From Chloroflexi bacterium AL-N1 (GTDB taxonomy: Bacteria; Chloroflexota; Chloroflexia; Chloroflexales; Roseiflexaceae), in the NCBI GenBank assembly GCA_013122435.1, contig WYDT01000001.1, positions 124,001 through 188,000 of the forward strand: 64,000 nt of DNA, read 5' to 3'. The notes under the pieces were generated by a model, which worked only from the letters and a program-made list of their open reading frames with translations, had not been told where the DNA came from and searched no databases. This document shows, in pieces, positions 44,645 to 54,387 of the stretch. A program made the position numbers and the translations under genes. Within the stretch, counting starts at the first letter, position 1. Every line of letters begins with the position of its first letter.

Positions 44645-46489
44645 ATGAGCGTTATGGAATCCGAAACCCAACCGCACAATGTTAACCCAACTGCGCGGCC
44701 AGCGATCGTTAACAACTTCTCTATAGTGGCTGCTACAACAAACGGTTCTGGTAGCCAGACCGCCAACACCATCATCATCCGAACTTTGTTCAAAATGGGT
44801 ATCCCTGTAAGTGGCAAGAATCTCTTCCCTTCCAACATTGCGGGATTGCCCACATGGTATACCATTCGTATCAATAAGGATAACTATATTGCACGTCGTG
44901 AAACGACTGAAATACTGGTTGCCTTTAATACGAAGACCGCTGATGAAGATCTCGCAGCACTACCCAGTGGCGGTGTTTGCATTCATCCTGATGACATCAC
45001 ATTTACGGCCCCACGCGAAGACGTGATCTATTATACGTTACCAGTAAAAGAACTGGTTAAGAATACCGGGGCAGATGTCAAATTACGTGACTATGTTGCG
45101 AATATGGCGTATGTTGGCGCACTGGCACAATTGCTCGCTATTGATATGGATGAGATACGTGCTGCACTGGTACGCCACTTCAAAGGCAAAGTCAAGCCCG
45201 TGGAGTTGAACTACGGTATGGTGGCTGACGCCGCCAACTGGGTGCGTGAACATATCACAAAAAGTGATCCCTATCGTGTTGAACCCATGAACGAGACGAG
45301 TGGCCAAACGATGATTGAAGGAAACGCTGCAGCAGCAATTGGCGCGCTTGTGGGCGGAATGACCGTCACCGCGTGGTATCCCATCACACCTTCGACCAGC
45401 CTGGTGGACTCACTCACCGAATATGCCCCCAAATTACGCCTTGATGCTGGCACAGACATACCTACTTATGCCATTATTCAGGCGGAAGATGAACTGGCAG
45501 CAGCAGGGATGATTGTCGGTGCAGGCTGGGCTGGTGCACGGGCGATGACCGCGACATCTGGCCCCGGCTTCTCACTGATGACCGAATTTGCTGGTCTTGC
45601 CTATTTTGCCGAGGTTCCCGCTGTCATTTGGAATATCATGCGGATGGGACCAAGTACTGGTTTGCCAACACGCGTGTCACAGGGCGACATCCTCGCAGCC
45701 TACACGATGGGACATGGCGATACACGTCATGTGTGCTTGCTACCCTCATCGATGAGTGAATGCTATGAGTTTGGCTATCAAGCCTTTGATCTGGCCGAAC
45801 GACTACAAACAATTGTATTTGTACTGAGTGATCTTGATCTGGGCATGAACCTGTGGATGACGGAACCGTTTGCGTATCCGTCCGAGCCAATGGATCGCGG
45901 CAAAGTATTAAGTGCCGAAGAGCTGCGTGAAGTTGAAATCTGGGGACGTTACCGGGATGTTGATAATGATGGCATTCCCTATCGCACGTTACCGGGGAAC
46001 ACTAACCCCCGTTCAGCCTACCTGGCACGCGGGACTGGTCATAACGACTTTGCCGCCTATAGCGAACGTGCAGAAGATTGGCAGGCTAACCTCGACCGCC
46101 TCACGAAGAAACACGATACGGCACGCACACTGGTTCCCAAGCCGGTCGTCGATCAGATTGGCAATGCTTCGATTGGCCTCATCTCATATGGCTCCAATGA
46201 TCCTGCGATTTGTGAAGCACGCGACATCTTGCGTAAAGATGAGGTCGAAACCAGTTATCTGCGTTTACGTGCATTGCCGCTGGAAACAACAACCAAAGAC
46301 TTCGTGGAACAGCATGACCGTATCTATGTACTCGAACTCAATCAGGATGGGCAGATGCACCAACTGATTCAACACTATTTGCCTGAACACGCAGCTAAAA
46401 TTCACTCTATCCACATCTGCGATGGGTTGCCAATGTCAACCGATTTTGTGGTGAGTTCGGTTCTTCAGGCAGAGGGCCAGAGCGCTTGA
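44645..46489 (+). CDS. korA: 2-oxoacid:ferredoxin oxidoreductase, alpha (gamma-fused) subunit
   Basis: 614 aa. Residues ~1-190 are the gamma domain (NNFSIVAATTNGSGSQTAN), and ~220-610 the pyrimidine-binding alpha domain. Characteristic: WYPITPSTSLVDSL, ATSGPGFSLMTEFAGLAYFAEVP and RMGPSTGLPTRVSQGD, matching 2-oxoglutarate-type KorA rather than pyruvate enzymes. Converts a 2-oxoacid plus CoA to acyl-CoA and CO2 with reduced ferredoxin, in the TCA cycle. GGGAG lies 6 nt before the ATG. korB follows after 43 nt. Confidence 0.92.
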   Translation: MSVMESETQPHNVNPTARPAIVNNFSIVAATTNGSGSQTANTIIIRTLFKMGIPVSGKNLFPSNIAGLPTWYTIRINKDNYIARRETTEILVAFNTKTADEDLAALPSGGVCIHPDDITFTAPREDVIYYTLPVKELVKNTGADVKLRDYVANMAYVGALAQLLAIDMDEIRAALVRHFKGKVKPVELNYGMVADAANWVREHITKSDPYRVEPMNETSGQTMIEGNAAAAIGALVGGMTVTAWYPITPSTSLVDSLTEYAPKLRLDAGTDIPTYAIIQAEDELAAAGMIVGAGWAGARAMTATSGPGFSLMTEFAGLAYFAEVPAVIWNIMRMGPSTGLPTRVSQGDILAAYTMGHGDTRHVCLLPSSMSECYEFGYQAFDLAERLQTIVFVLSDLDLGMNLWMTEPFAYPSEPMDRGKVLSAEELREVEIWGRYRDVDNDGIPYRTLPGNTNPRSAYLARGTGHNDFAAYSERAEDWQANLDRLTKKHDTARTLVPKPVVDQIGNASIGLISYGSNDPAICEARDILRKDEVETSYLRLRALPLETTTKDFVEQHDRIYVLELNQDGQMHQLIQHYLPEHAAKIHSIHICDGLPMSTDFVVSSVLQAEGQSA

Positions 46490-46532
46490 TATTCACACAA
46501 TACCAGTATACCTATCAAGGAGTGATATAACT

Positions 46533-47582
46533 ATGACAGCCGCTACGAAAACCAATGGTAAACCTAAAAAAGTCAATCTCATCGGGCTAACCAGCCAGGA
46601 TTATCAAGGGGGGCAATCAACCCTGTGTCCTGGCTGTGGACATAACTCCATCTCCAGTCAGATTATCTCTGTGGCCTTTGAACTCTCACTCCAGCCACAT
46701 CAAATTATTAAAATGAGTGGTATTGGTTGTTCAAGTAAAACACCAGCCTACTTCCTTAATCGCTCACATGGATTTAATACCCTCCATGGTCGTATGCCTT
46801 CCGTAACCACCGGCGCCATCTTGGCTAACCGACGCTTGCACGCACTTGGCGTCAGCGGTGATGGCGATACGGGTAGCATCGGTCTGGGCCAGTTCAAGCA
46901 CATGGTGCGCCGCAATGTCCCCATGGTTTACATCGTGGAGAACAATGGGGTGTATGGTCTCACCAAAGGACAGCACTCTGCTACCGCCGATCAGGGCCAA
47001 CACCTGAAATACGCCGGAACCAATCAACTACCTCCCATCGATATCTGTATCGAAGCATTAGTCGCAGATTGTGGCTTTGTGGCACGCTCTTTTGCGGGTG
47101 ACGCCAAACAGGTGCGCGAGTTGCTCAAAGCCGCCATGAGCTTTCACGGAACCGCTGTACTCGACATTATCAGCCCATGTGTCACCTTCAACAACCATCA
47201 TGACTCAAGCAAAAGCTACGAATATGGTAAAGAGAAGAACGAGCGTGTACAGGATATTCAATTCATCCCTTCGTTTGATGAAGTCAAAGTGGAGTATGGT
47301 GAAGGCGATGAGCAGATGGTGCGGCTGCACGATGGTCCCATGGTCAAACTGAAGAAACTTAGTCGCGATTACGACCCCACGAATAAATGGCGTGCATTAG
47401 AATTGCTGGAAGAGTCGCGTGAGCAACATGAGTTTCTCACGGGCTTACTCTACATCGATGAGTCACGTCAAACCCTTCCTGAGGTTATGCAGATCACGCA
47501 AACACCCTTGGCACGGCTCTCAGATGAGCAGATTCGCCCCTCTAGGGAAACGTTCACAACATTTATGGAAGAACTTATGTAA
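46533..47582 (+). CDS. korB: 2-oxoacid:ferredoxin oxidoreductase, beta subunit
   Basis: 349 aa. TPP-binding subunit with LCPGCGHNSI (cluster cysteines), IGCSSKTPAYFL, GRMPSVTTGA, and the TPP motif GDGDTGSIGLGQFKH with a NNGVYGLTKGQ end. ISPCVTFNN holds a further conserved Cys. Forms the heterodimer with KorA. AAGGAG ~10 nt before the ATG. A strong terminator closes the operon. Confidence 0.93.
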   Translation: MTAATKTNGKPKKVNLIGLTSQDYQGGQSTLCPGCGHNSISSQIISVAFELSLQPHQIIKMSGIGCSSKTPAYFLNRSHGFNTLHGRMPSVTTGAILANRRLHALGVSGDGDTGSIGLGQFKHMVRRNVPMVYIVENNGVYGLTKGQHSATADQGQHLKYAGTNQLPPIDICIEALVADCGFVARSFAGDAKQVRELLKAAMSFHGTAVLDIISPCVTFNNHHDSSKSYEYGKEKNERVQDIQFIPSFDEVKVEYGEGDEQMVRLHDGPMVKLKKLSRDYDPTNKWRALELLEESREQHEFLTGLLYIDESRQTLPEVMQITQTPLARLSDEQIRPSRETFTTFMEELM

Positions 47583-47614
47583 ACCATAGCTACACTCTTC
47601 CAAATACGCTTGAA

Positions 47615-47646
47615 TGCCTCGACTAAAACAAAGTCGAGGCATTTTT
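47615..47646 (+). terminator. Intrinsic terminator of korAB
   Basis: Perfect 10-bp stem TGCCTCGACT / AGTCGAGGCA, 7-nt loop, TTTTT. 32 nt after the korB stop and 5 nt before the opposing gene end. Confidence 0.92.
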
Positions 47647-47650
47647 AATG

Positions 47651-47947
47651 CTATCGCATAAACGTTTTTTGCTTTTGTAAGAGAAAGGCTTCTCCCCCAC
47701 AGGCTCGAGCATATTCCAGCGCATATCTGGCATCTTCATCGTCACGGCCTTCTAAAAAAGCTTTGACTGCCGGGAGTAATGCTTGGGCTGCCTCCACCAC
47801 TTTTGGTTTCAGACGCACATTAGGCCGTTGTGCTGCTAATACCGCACCATACAACACAGCCCGGTCCGCCTCACGTGCTAAATCCTCGGCAGTGTGCCCC
47901 ATACGACAGGCAGGAATGTCATTCTTGGTAGTTGACTCAGACATCAT
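47651..47947 (-). CDS. Hypothetical helical protein
   Basis: 98 aa. Predominantly helical and charged, HTAEDLAREADRAVLYGAVL and ARYALEYARACGGEAFLLQ; two cysteines. GAGGAG 6 nt before the first of two consecutive ATGs supports translation. No family recognised. Convergent with korB. Confidence 0.6.
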   Translation of the reverse strand: MMSESTTKNDIPACRMGHTAEDLAREADRAVLYGAVLAAQRPNVRLKPKVVEAAQALLPAVKAFLEGRDDEDARYALEYARACGGEAFLLQKQKTFMR

Positions 47948-48206
47948 CTGGCTCTCCTCATAAAGTTACGTTATCCCTATTTATTACGGATATGTGCCAC
48001 GACAAGTTTTCTACTGATTTGTATGGCACTCATCGGTTCACAGCAACAGCATCTTCTCGATTACTTTTGTATGACCACAATATTAAAATAAGTCACAATA
48101 CATTGCTCTAAAAGCTTACATTTGGATGTATACTACCAGAACGAAACAACTTTACCAACCAACACGTAGTAACATATAGCCATCAAATCAGAAGGAGTTC
48201 GTCACG

Positions 48207-50522
48207 ATGTCATTTGGACAGACAGATAAGGGTCATCTAAACACCTTGGGGGTATTTCGCATAACAGCATTACATCGGCTTATGTTAGGGATGCTAACTG
48301 TAATTGTATTGGGGGGCTGTCAGTTTTTTGCTGGTGTTGATGAAGGTTCGATAGACGGACAACCAGAAACACCCATTGCTGAACAAGTTCAACCAACGTT
48401 AACCCTCGCCCCTGATCCAGATGCGGTAGCAACTCTTTCACCGACCGAAGCAGAGACAGTTGACTTTCAGGGAATCCAGCGATACCGCATCGATCAACAG
48501 GCCAGCAGTGATCAGGAAGCGCTCGAACGCGTTGCCCTTATTGTCTATAGTGCTGAAAGAACAGAGCGTAATGTGGCACTGCGCGTTGCCTTCGAGAATA
48601 CGAGTAATGAAGCATTTACCATCATTGGTACCATCAGGGGAGGTGATGCCCTTCTGGTTGATCAACAGGGTAACGAATATGCGCCAACTGCAGTCAGTGA
48701 GGAACTACGCACACGCATTGATCCTTCTGGTGGCTTTGGCCCTGGTGGGGCCAATGTAGGGGAAATCACCTTCGATGTCGTTGGTGATGGGCCGTACAAA
48801 TTCTTGTTTCCAAACTATGACCCTGTTCCTATTCGCTTTGATACGCCCATTGATGAAGCTGGTTTTGAAATCGCCACCGGAAATTATCCTATCGAGCAAG
48901 GGCTTCGTTCAAGCGAGGAGGCGCTGCAAAACATTGAATTACGTCTTCGCTCTGTAGGTGTGACAGATGACCAACTCATCTTCGATATTGCTTTTGTCAA
49001 CACTGGACGACAGGGCTACAATCTTTTGGTTGGTCCAAGCGGCACAGATGCACGGCTGCTTGATAATGAAAGTATTCAGTATGAACCAATTGAAGTGAGC
49101 GAGTCGTTGGCCGACTCGATTGCGCCAGAACAGGGATGGCAGCCGGGCGAAGAGTACAACGGCACACTTACGTTTGAAAAACCTGCTCAATTCGCAGAAA
49201 TGCGCTTTTTGTTTCCAAACTATGATGCCCTGACAGTTCGTTTTGACGAGAATGGTATTGCAGAGGCGCAAGTAACCTCGCCGAGCGGTGGTGCACCCCT
49301 ACCAACGCCAACTCCTGATGCTGAGGAGCTTACAGTTGCCGAAATCGAGAATGTGCTGCGGGAACAGGCAGAAGCTGTGCAGGCTAATGATATGAATGCC
49401 TACCTGAATACCTTTGCATCCGAATTGCACGATGAGCAGCAGCGTGTTCTTGATCGAATGAGCCAGGTGCCGTTGGCAAGTTACAATCTACAGTTAGTCC
49501 CAGAAGAAACGGTCAATGACGCCACGCAAACGGTGCTCAACCAGCTTTCCATCGAGATAAGCTATACACTCGATGGGATCGGCGATGAGAATACGTTCAT
49601 CCATGTATTGGCGTACGATTTCGTGCGTGATGGCGATGGCTGGCGTGTGAGTGCTGTTGATTTTGATGACAACCCTCCCTTCTGGCTGACTGGTGACGTG
49701 GTGGTACGAGAAACGACACACTTCCTTATTTTTGCACGCCCAGAATCTGCCGCTGATTTGCCAACACTAGATGCCGAAGCAGAAACAGCCTATACAATGC
49801 TCAGAGATCAGGGGTTAGCACTTGAGCCTCGCTATATCGCCTATTTTACTGCGAGCCGTGATGACTTTGAGACGCTCACTGGTCAGGCAGCTAATCGTTT
49901 ATTGGGGCTGGCCCTTTCTCGCTATGAGTTTGTTGGCAATGTCGTGGATGTGAACAGCCGTGCGTTTTACATTAATGGTGAGGCGTTTATTGATGAGCAA
50001 ACGGGGTTAAATGCCGAAGATCGCCAAACCACAATTACCCATGAGTTAGTACATCTTGCATTGGCACAAGACACACGCCCATTTACACCGATCTGGCTTG
50101 TGGAGGGGGCAGCTGTGTATTACTCGGAAGATACTGGACTGGATAAGCAGGCCGAACTTTTGACCGACAGACGCCTGGATACTGTCAGTTTGATGGACTT
50201 GACGACGGTTAGCTCGCTCGGTGAACATGATTTTATAGGCGAACAGACCAATACAGAGTATATTTTCTCGGGCGAAACATTTGCATTCTTGCTGGAAACA
50301 TATGGTGAGAGCACGACACTGGACTTTTACCGCTCTTTCGCACTCGTTCCTTCATCGGCTATACGTGATGAGATGCCGCGTTTTGGGAATGCCCTCGTGA
50401 TCGATACGGTGTTTGCCGACCTGCGTCAGCAACTTACCGATGATCGTGTCCAGGAGTTCTTTAATGTCCGTCTTGAGCAACTTGATACAGATGTGAAAAC
50501 ATGGATACGTGAAAATAATTAA
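48207..50522 (+). CDS. Lipoprotein with C-terminal gluzincin (peptidase MA-like) domain
   Basis: 771 aa. Lipobox VLGGC with Cys38 as the lipidated residue, an acidic/Pro linker (~45-80), two related beta domains (~95-215 and ~235-350, each ending FLFPNYD(P/A)xxxRFD), a SnoaL/NTF2-like region (~375-490), then a metalloprotease domain with HELVH (~611) and the third ligand in WLVEGAAVYYSED (~634). This is the peptidase-MA/gluzincin arrangement. Probably an outer-surface zinc protease anchored by lipid. AAGGAG 9 nt before the ATG. Monocistronic in appearance. Confidence 0.85.
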   Translation: MSFGQTDKGHLNTLGVFRITALHRLMLGMLTVIVLGGCQFFAGVDEGSIDGQPETPIAEQVQPTLTLAPDPDAVATLSPTEAETVDFQGIQRYRIDQQASSDQEALERVALIVYSAERTERNVALRVAFENTSNEAFTIIGTIRGGDALLVDQQGNEYAPTAVSEELRTRIDPSGGFGPGGANVGEITFDVVGDGPYKFLFPNYDPVPIRFDTPIDEAGFEIATGNYPIEQGLRSSEEALQNIELRLRSVGVTDDQLIFDIAFVNTGRQGYNLLVGPSGTDARLLDNESIQYEPIEVSESLADSIAPEQGWQPGEEYNGTLTFEKPAQFAEMRFLFPNYDALTVRFDENGIAEAQVTSPSGGAPLPTPTPDAEELTVAEIENVLREQAEAVQANDMNAYLNTFASELHDEQQRVLDRMSQVPLASYNLQLVPEETVNDATQTVLNQLSIEISYTLDGIGDENTFIHVLAYDFVRDGDGWRVSAVDFDDNPPFWLTGDVVVRETTHFLIFARPESAADLPTLDAEAETAYTMLRDQGLALEPRYIAYFTASRDDFETLTGQAANRLLGLALSRYEFVGNVVDVNSRAFYINGEAFIDEQTGLNAEDRQTTITHELVHLALAQDTRPFTPIWLVEGAAVYYSEDTGLDKQAELLTDRRLDTVSLMDLTTVSSLGEHDFIGEQTNTEYIFSGETFAFLLETYGESTTLDFYRSFALVPSSAIRDEMPRFGNALVIDTVFADLRQQLTDDRVQEFFNVRLEQLDTDVKTWIRENN

Positions 50523-50603
50523 TTACAAAAATGTTTTACGTATTATCAATATAGTGTATTATAGGGGGGTCAATAAATATTGTAAGGGTTATCGGCTTAA
50601 CTT

Positions 50604-52067
50604 ATGACTCTTATCCTTGCCACAATCCTGGTGTTGGTTGTAGAAGCTGTACTGGTTACATTTGTTGCGCTGAGATCAAACAATCCCCGTGCAGCCTGGT
50701 TGTTTGCGATCGTGACCGCTTTGCGAATGGCGATACATATTGTAGTGTTATTGCAAAGTCAGGCACCGGATATTCAGACCATCTATAATTTGCGTATATT
50801 CGTGCCATTATTCCTGGCAAGCTTTGAAATTGTGCTCCTATTCTTATTAAGCACTTTGTTCATGCCTCGATGGTTTGAAGGACGCCGCCCGATCTACTGG
50901 ATTATCCTGCCATATGTTGTGGTAACAGTCATTATGGCGCTTGATTTCTTTGGTCAATCAGGTCTCATTGTTGATGGTGTGCGACAGGTTGGCGATAACT
51001 ACTCTCTCAATGTCGTTAGTCCTGGGATCATCATTCTCCGCATTCTGTTTCTTGGAAGCTGGTTTGTACACCTAGCACTGTTGGGAACTGTTTTTGTACA
51101 GAATGCCCATATGCGCGTACCCAGTGGCTTAATCTTGCTTGCCCTGGTGGTTTCTCTTATCACGGGACCTTTTGTCAATCGCCTACCAATGGTGGCGCCT
51201 TTGATACAGGACCTTCCAACACAATTAGCTCTTGCCTTTGTTGTTCTACGTACCCAATTATTCATCCCAACACAGGCTGCACTTGATACCGCGTTAAAGG
51301 CGTTAAGCGAAGCTATTGTCGTGCTTGATCGCACACATAAGGTCAAATACGCCAACCCCAAAGCTATGGCGCTTGGCTTTCAAGAGGCACAAAGCCTTGA
51401 TAATCTCACCGATCAACCGAAGCGTAATCGCTCCTTGATTAAGCTCATCCATCAAGCAAATCAACATGAAACAAGTTCAGTTACAACCCTTGATCTGCAT
51501 GATCGCCGGATGGTCTTTACCATCTCAGCAATTACCGATGCACAGGAACGCTATCAAGGAAACCTCTTGCTTGGTCGTGATGTTACGGAGCTGGAAGAGC
51601 GCACACAATTATTGGAACAAGAACGTACACACCTGGCCGAGACTGTCCAAAAGCTGGAGGCGGAACAGCTAGAACGTCAACAACTTTCAGCAACCGTACG
51701 CACCGTATCATTCCCCGTTATTCCGGTGTTTGATGGTGTGATCGTGCTGCCCTTGATTGGTGTATTTGATCGTGCTCGTATTGATGATTTCCCCCGCGTA
51801 TTGCTGCAAGGTATCAAACACCAGCGTGCTCGTGTAATTCTGCTGGATTTGACCGGCATGCCCTTTGTTGACCAAGAAGTAGCTGCCACTATTCTGAACG
51901 GGGTACAGGCATCTTTGCTCTTAGGTGCACGTTGCTTGTTTGTGGGCATCCGTCCAGAGATTGCAGAGGCGCTCATCTCGTCAGATGCACCTTTAGGGCA
52001 GATTAAGAGTTTTGCAACACTCCAACAGGGTATTCAATACACGCTCCGGCGAGATGATCACAAATGA
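50604..52067 (+). CDS. Seven-helix, PAS and RsbR-type STAS protein
   Basis: 487 aa. N-terminal seven-helix module (~1-225) like the histidine-kinase 7TM sensor domain, PAS-like domain (~235-345, ALKALSEAIVVLDRTHKVKYAN, GRDVTELEERT), a coiled coil, and a C-terminal STAS domain (~370-485: FPVIPVFDGVIVLPLIGVFD, DLTGMPFVD, VGIRPEIAEALI). The RsbR phosphosite in GVPVVDT is replaced by Gln (MPFVDQ) and the second by Ala. It would act as an integrator without phosphorylation, or use another partner site. Related to the shorter protein at 9.3 kb. Confidence 0.85.
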   Translation: MTLILATILVLVVEAVLVTFVALRSNNPRAAWLFAIVTALRMAIHIVVLLQSQAPDIQTIYNLRIFVPLFLASFEIVLLFLLSTLFMPRWFEGRRPIYWIILPYVVVTVIMALDFFGQSGLIVDGVRQVGDNYSLNVVSPGIIILRILFLGSWFVHLALLGTVFVQNAHMRVPSGLILLALVVSLITGPFVNRLPMVAPLIQDLPTQLALAFVVLRTQLFIPTQAALDTALKALSEAIVVLDRTHKVKYANPKAMALGFQEAQSLDNLTDQPKRNRSLIKLIHQANQHETSSVTTLDLHDRRMVFTISAITDAQERYQGNLLLGRDVTELEERTQLLEQERTHLAETVQKLEAEQLERQQLSATVRTVSFPVIPVFDGVIVLPLIGVFDRARIDDFPRVLLQGIKHQRARVILLDLTGMPFVDQEVAATILNGVQASLLLGARCLFVGIRPEIAEALISSDAPLGQIKSFATLQQGIQYTLRRDDHK

Positions 52068-52086
52068 GTTGATGGCTATAGCAACA

Positions 52087-54387
52087 TTACTTGTTTTCAG
52101 CAACACGCTCAACCATGCCGGAGCCAGCCCGCAGTATGACCGCATCACCATCCTTTAGCCATTGTGTCGCCTGACTTACGTTGGTGATTGCAGGCAGCCC
52201 AATCTCGCGGAGAATGATCGAACCGTGGGAAAGATCACCACCGATCTCGACGATGACGCCAGCAACGCGAGCAAACACGGGAATCCAGCCAGCATCAACC
52301 GAACGTGCAACCAGAATTGTGTGTTCTGGTAGAAAGCCTTCTGGTAGCTCAGGTTGCGGTTCGTTGAGCACCCACACTTGCCCACGAACATCACCAGTAG
52401 TGAGACTAATGCCTTTGAGTCGCTGTATTCCTTGTACACTTTGAGGGGTGCTATCCTGATCGAGATCATCAAAGCGGTGAAAAAGATCAGGTAGGACACG
52501 CTGGCGAGATTGGTCAATCTGCTGTGTACGTTGCTCCCAGAACGACATATCAGGTACCCATTGCTGATCGAGTTGTCGCACCTCAGCGATGTCCAGCATC
52601 CACAGAGCTTCGCGCGACGGCAGCGCACCACGTGTGACGGCTGCATCAGCTAAGGAAAGCAACGACTCGCGGATACGGGCAAACCCAATCATTGCCGTGT
52701 AACGTATTTCTTCACGTGTTTGCATGGCCCGACTTGCCTGCCACCACAGAGGACTCGTGAGATGCCCGAACAGCGTCCGAGTTGGTGGCTTGAGCATTGT
52801 GCGAGGTGGGTAGACCAGCATGGTGAGCAGCGGCGTAGGGTCTTCACGGTAGCGTGGGCGAGCTATGTCGCTCTCGTAAATGCCTCGGTGGCCATGCTTG
52901 ACCAGATAGGCGTTCCATAGTGTTTGAAACTGTGAATGCTGTGGTATTTTGCCTCGTTCCAGAGCTTCACGCAATGTGGTATCACTCGCAACCAACTCCT
53001 GAAGTAGCACCAGATCCGTATACATGGTCGTTGCAATCGTTTGTTGGCGTGCGCTGTGTTCGGCCAATACCCCCAGCCGCCGCAGTAGCGCAGTTGGGCC
53101 ACTCATCGCCGTGACCAATGCAAACATTTCGGTGACCAGTGTGGTGTAGAGCCAGCGCAACATTTCGATACATTCACTAAATGTGGTACCGGGATGTTTC
53201 GTGGTGGTCAGGATGGTTTGCATGGTCTTCTGTGCATGGGGTACGGAGCGTAGCTGTGCAATGCCCATACCAGACAACACCAGCGACTTGCGTACCACTC
53301 GCCCGATGTTCACACCACTATCCTGAGCACTCTCACCCCCGATTGAATTGGTGACCAGACGACTCGGTAGCCCCAGTATTCGCATCATGTCAGTCATCAA
53401 TGAAAGATTAATAAAAGGACGATTATCAAAGACTTCAATAAAGGGGCGCTGTAACGGTAGTTCAGGATCAAAACGGCGATAGTAGGCGAAGAGGCCATTG
53501 GCACAGGAAGCCACCAGGCTGGTCATAAAGCGTGAAGGGGGATCGGGCAGGATCTCTTTGTGATTAGCGACGGTGAAGACCTCATTGCGGCGAGTCATAC
53601 ACGTGACAGGGCGGATCTGTATCAGCCAGCAACGGGTGCCATCATCAGCCCACTCGATATCCCAATCCTGTACGCCAAACACCTGACGAACATCACGAAG
53701 CAATACCTGTAGTCGTGCGACAAAAGGCTGCTGTTGTGACCGCTTGCCTTGCTTTGGTCGTTCCCAGATGCGTAGTTTGGCTAATGATAAGGCTTCACCC
53801 GCAACAGCACCACTCACAAGATCTTCCGCTGTTCCGGCGGTAAAGTTGATCAGATCGTCTTCAAAGTCGCGTTCGGTAAACGCAACACCGGCATGACGTG
53901 CAGTGACCATACCCATGACCAGCACATCGCGTCGCAGTGGTTGCTCGTAGCGTAAACTTGATGACCAGACTGCGCTCAGGGCCTCTGCAAAGCGCGCTGT
54001 GTTATGGGGTGGCACCCACAATTGTGAGGTAAAAAAGCCTGCGAGACTGCTGTTGGCCCCATCCTCTGCAGAAAAAGCCGAACGAATGGCAACATACCTT
54101 GGTAACGTCTGCACCGAAAATAGTGACCGCAGGGCATCTGAGTCGGTCGGAACAACGGTGTTGTGCGATACCACGATCAGTTGTTCAGCGAGGGCGTGTT
54201 GCCACATCGCATCGGTCAGGATATATGCCTGTGGAACTGGCAGCCCTGCCTGGGCCGCATGATCAAGAAGCGCCGCTTTATTGCCGATACCCGACTGGGT
54301 AGCAATACCCGAACCAACCTGGATGGTGTGGGGTGCGGCATTGATGCGCTTGGCGGTGCCATTGAGTCGTTGAGGGAGGGTCGTCAT
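52087..54387 (-). CDS. PEP-synthase / rifampicin-phosphotransferase-like enzyme
   Basis: 766 aa. ATP-grasp-type nucleotide domain at ~30-300 (AVRSAFSAEDGANSSLAGFF, GVAFTERDFEDDLINFTAGT), a helical middle region (~330-640), and a C-terminal swivelling phosphohistidine domain (~690-760) with GGDLSHGSIILREIGLPAITN; its His is the expected phospho-carrier. There is no PEP TIM barrel at the end. This is the domain order of dikinase-like rifampicin phosphotransferases and relatives, which transfer phosphate from ATP to a small molecule. It is the last gene of an operon with the alpha/beta hydrolase (4-nt ATGA overlap). The substrate is open. Confidence 0.85.
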   Translation of the reverse strand: MTTLPQRLNGTAKRINAAPHTIQVGSGIATQSGIGNKAALLDHAAQAGLPVPQAYILTDAMWQHALAEQLIVVSHNTVVPTDSDALRSLFSVQTLPRYVAIRSAFSAEDGANSSLAGFFTSQLWVPPHNTARFAEALSAVWSSSLRYEQPLRRDVLVMGMVTARHAGVAFTERDFEDDLINFTAGTAEDLVSGAVAGEALSLAKLRIWERPKQGKRSQQQPFVARLQVLLRDVRQVFGVQDWDIEWADDGTRCWLIQIRPVTCMTRRNEVFTVANHKEILPDPPSRFMTSLVASCANGLFAYYRRFDPELPLQRPFIEVFDNRPFINLSLMTDMMRILGLPSRLVTNSIGGESAQDSGVNIGRVVRKSLVLSGMGIAQLRSVPHAQKTMQTILTTTKHPGTTFSECIEMLRWLYTTLVTEMFALVTAMSGPTALLRRLGVLAEHSARQQTIATTMYTDLVLLQELVASDTTLREALERGKIPQHSQFQTLWNAYLVKHGHRGIYESDIARPRYREDPTPLLTMLVYPPRTMLKPPTRTLFGHLTSPLWWQASRAMQTREEIRYTAMIGFARIRESLLSLADAAVTRGALPSREALWMLDIAEVRQLDQQWVPDMSFWEQRTQQIDQSRQRVLPDLFHRFDDLDQDSTPQSVQGIQRLKGISLTTGDVRGQVWVLNEPQPELPEGFLPEHTILVARSVDAGWIPVFARVAGVIVEIGGDLSHGSIILREIGLPAITNVSQATQWLKDGDAVILRAGSGMVERVAENK

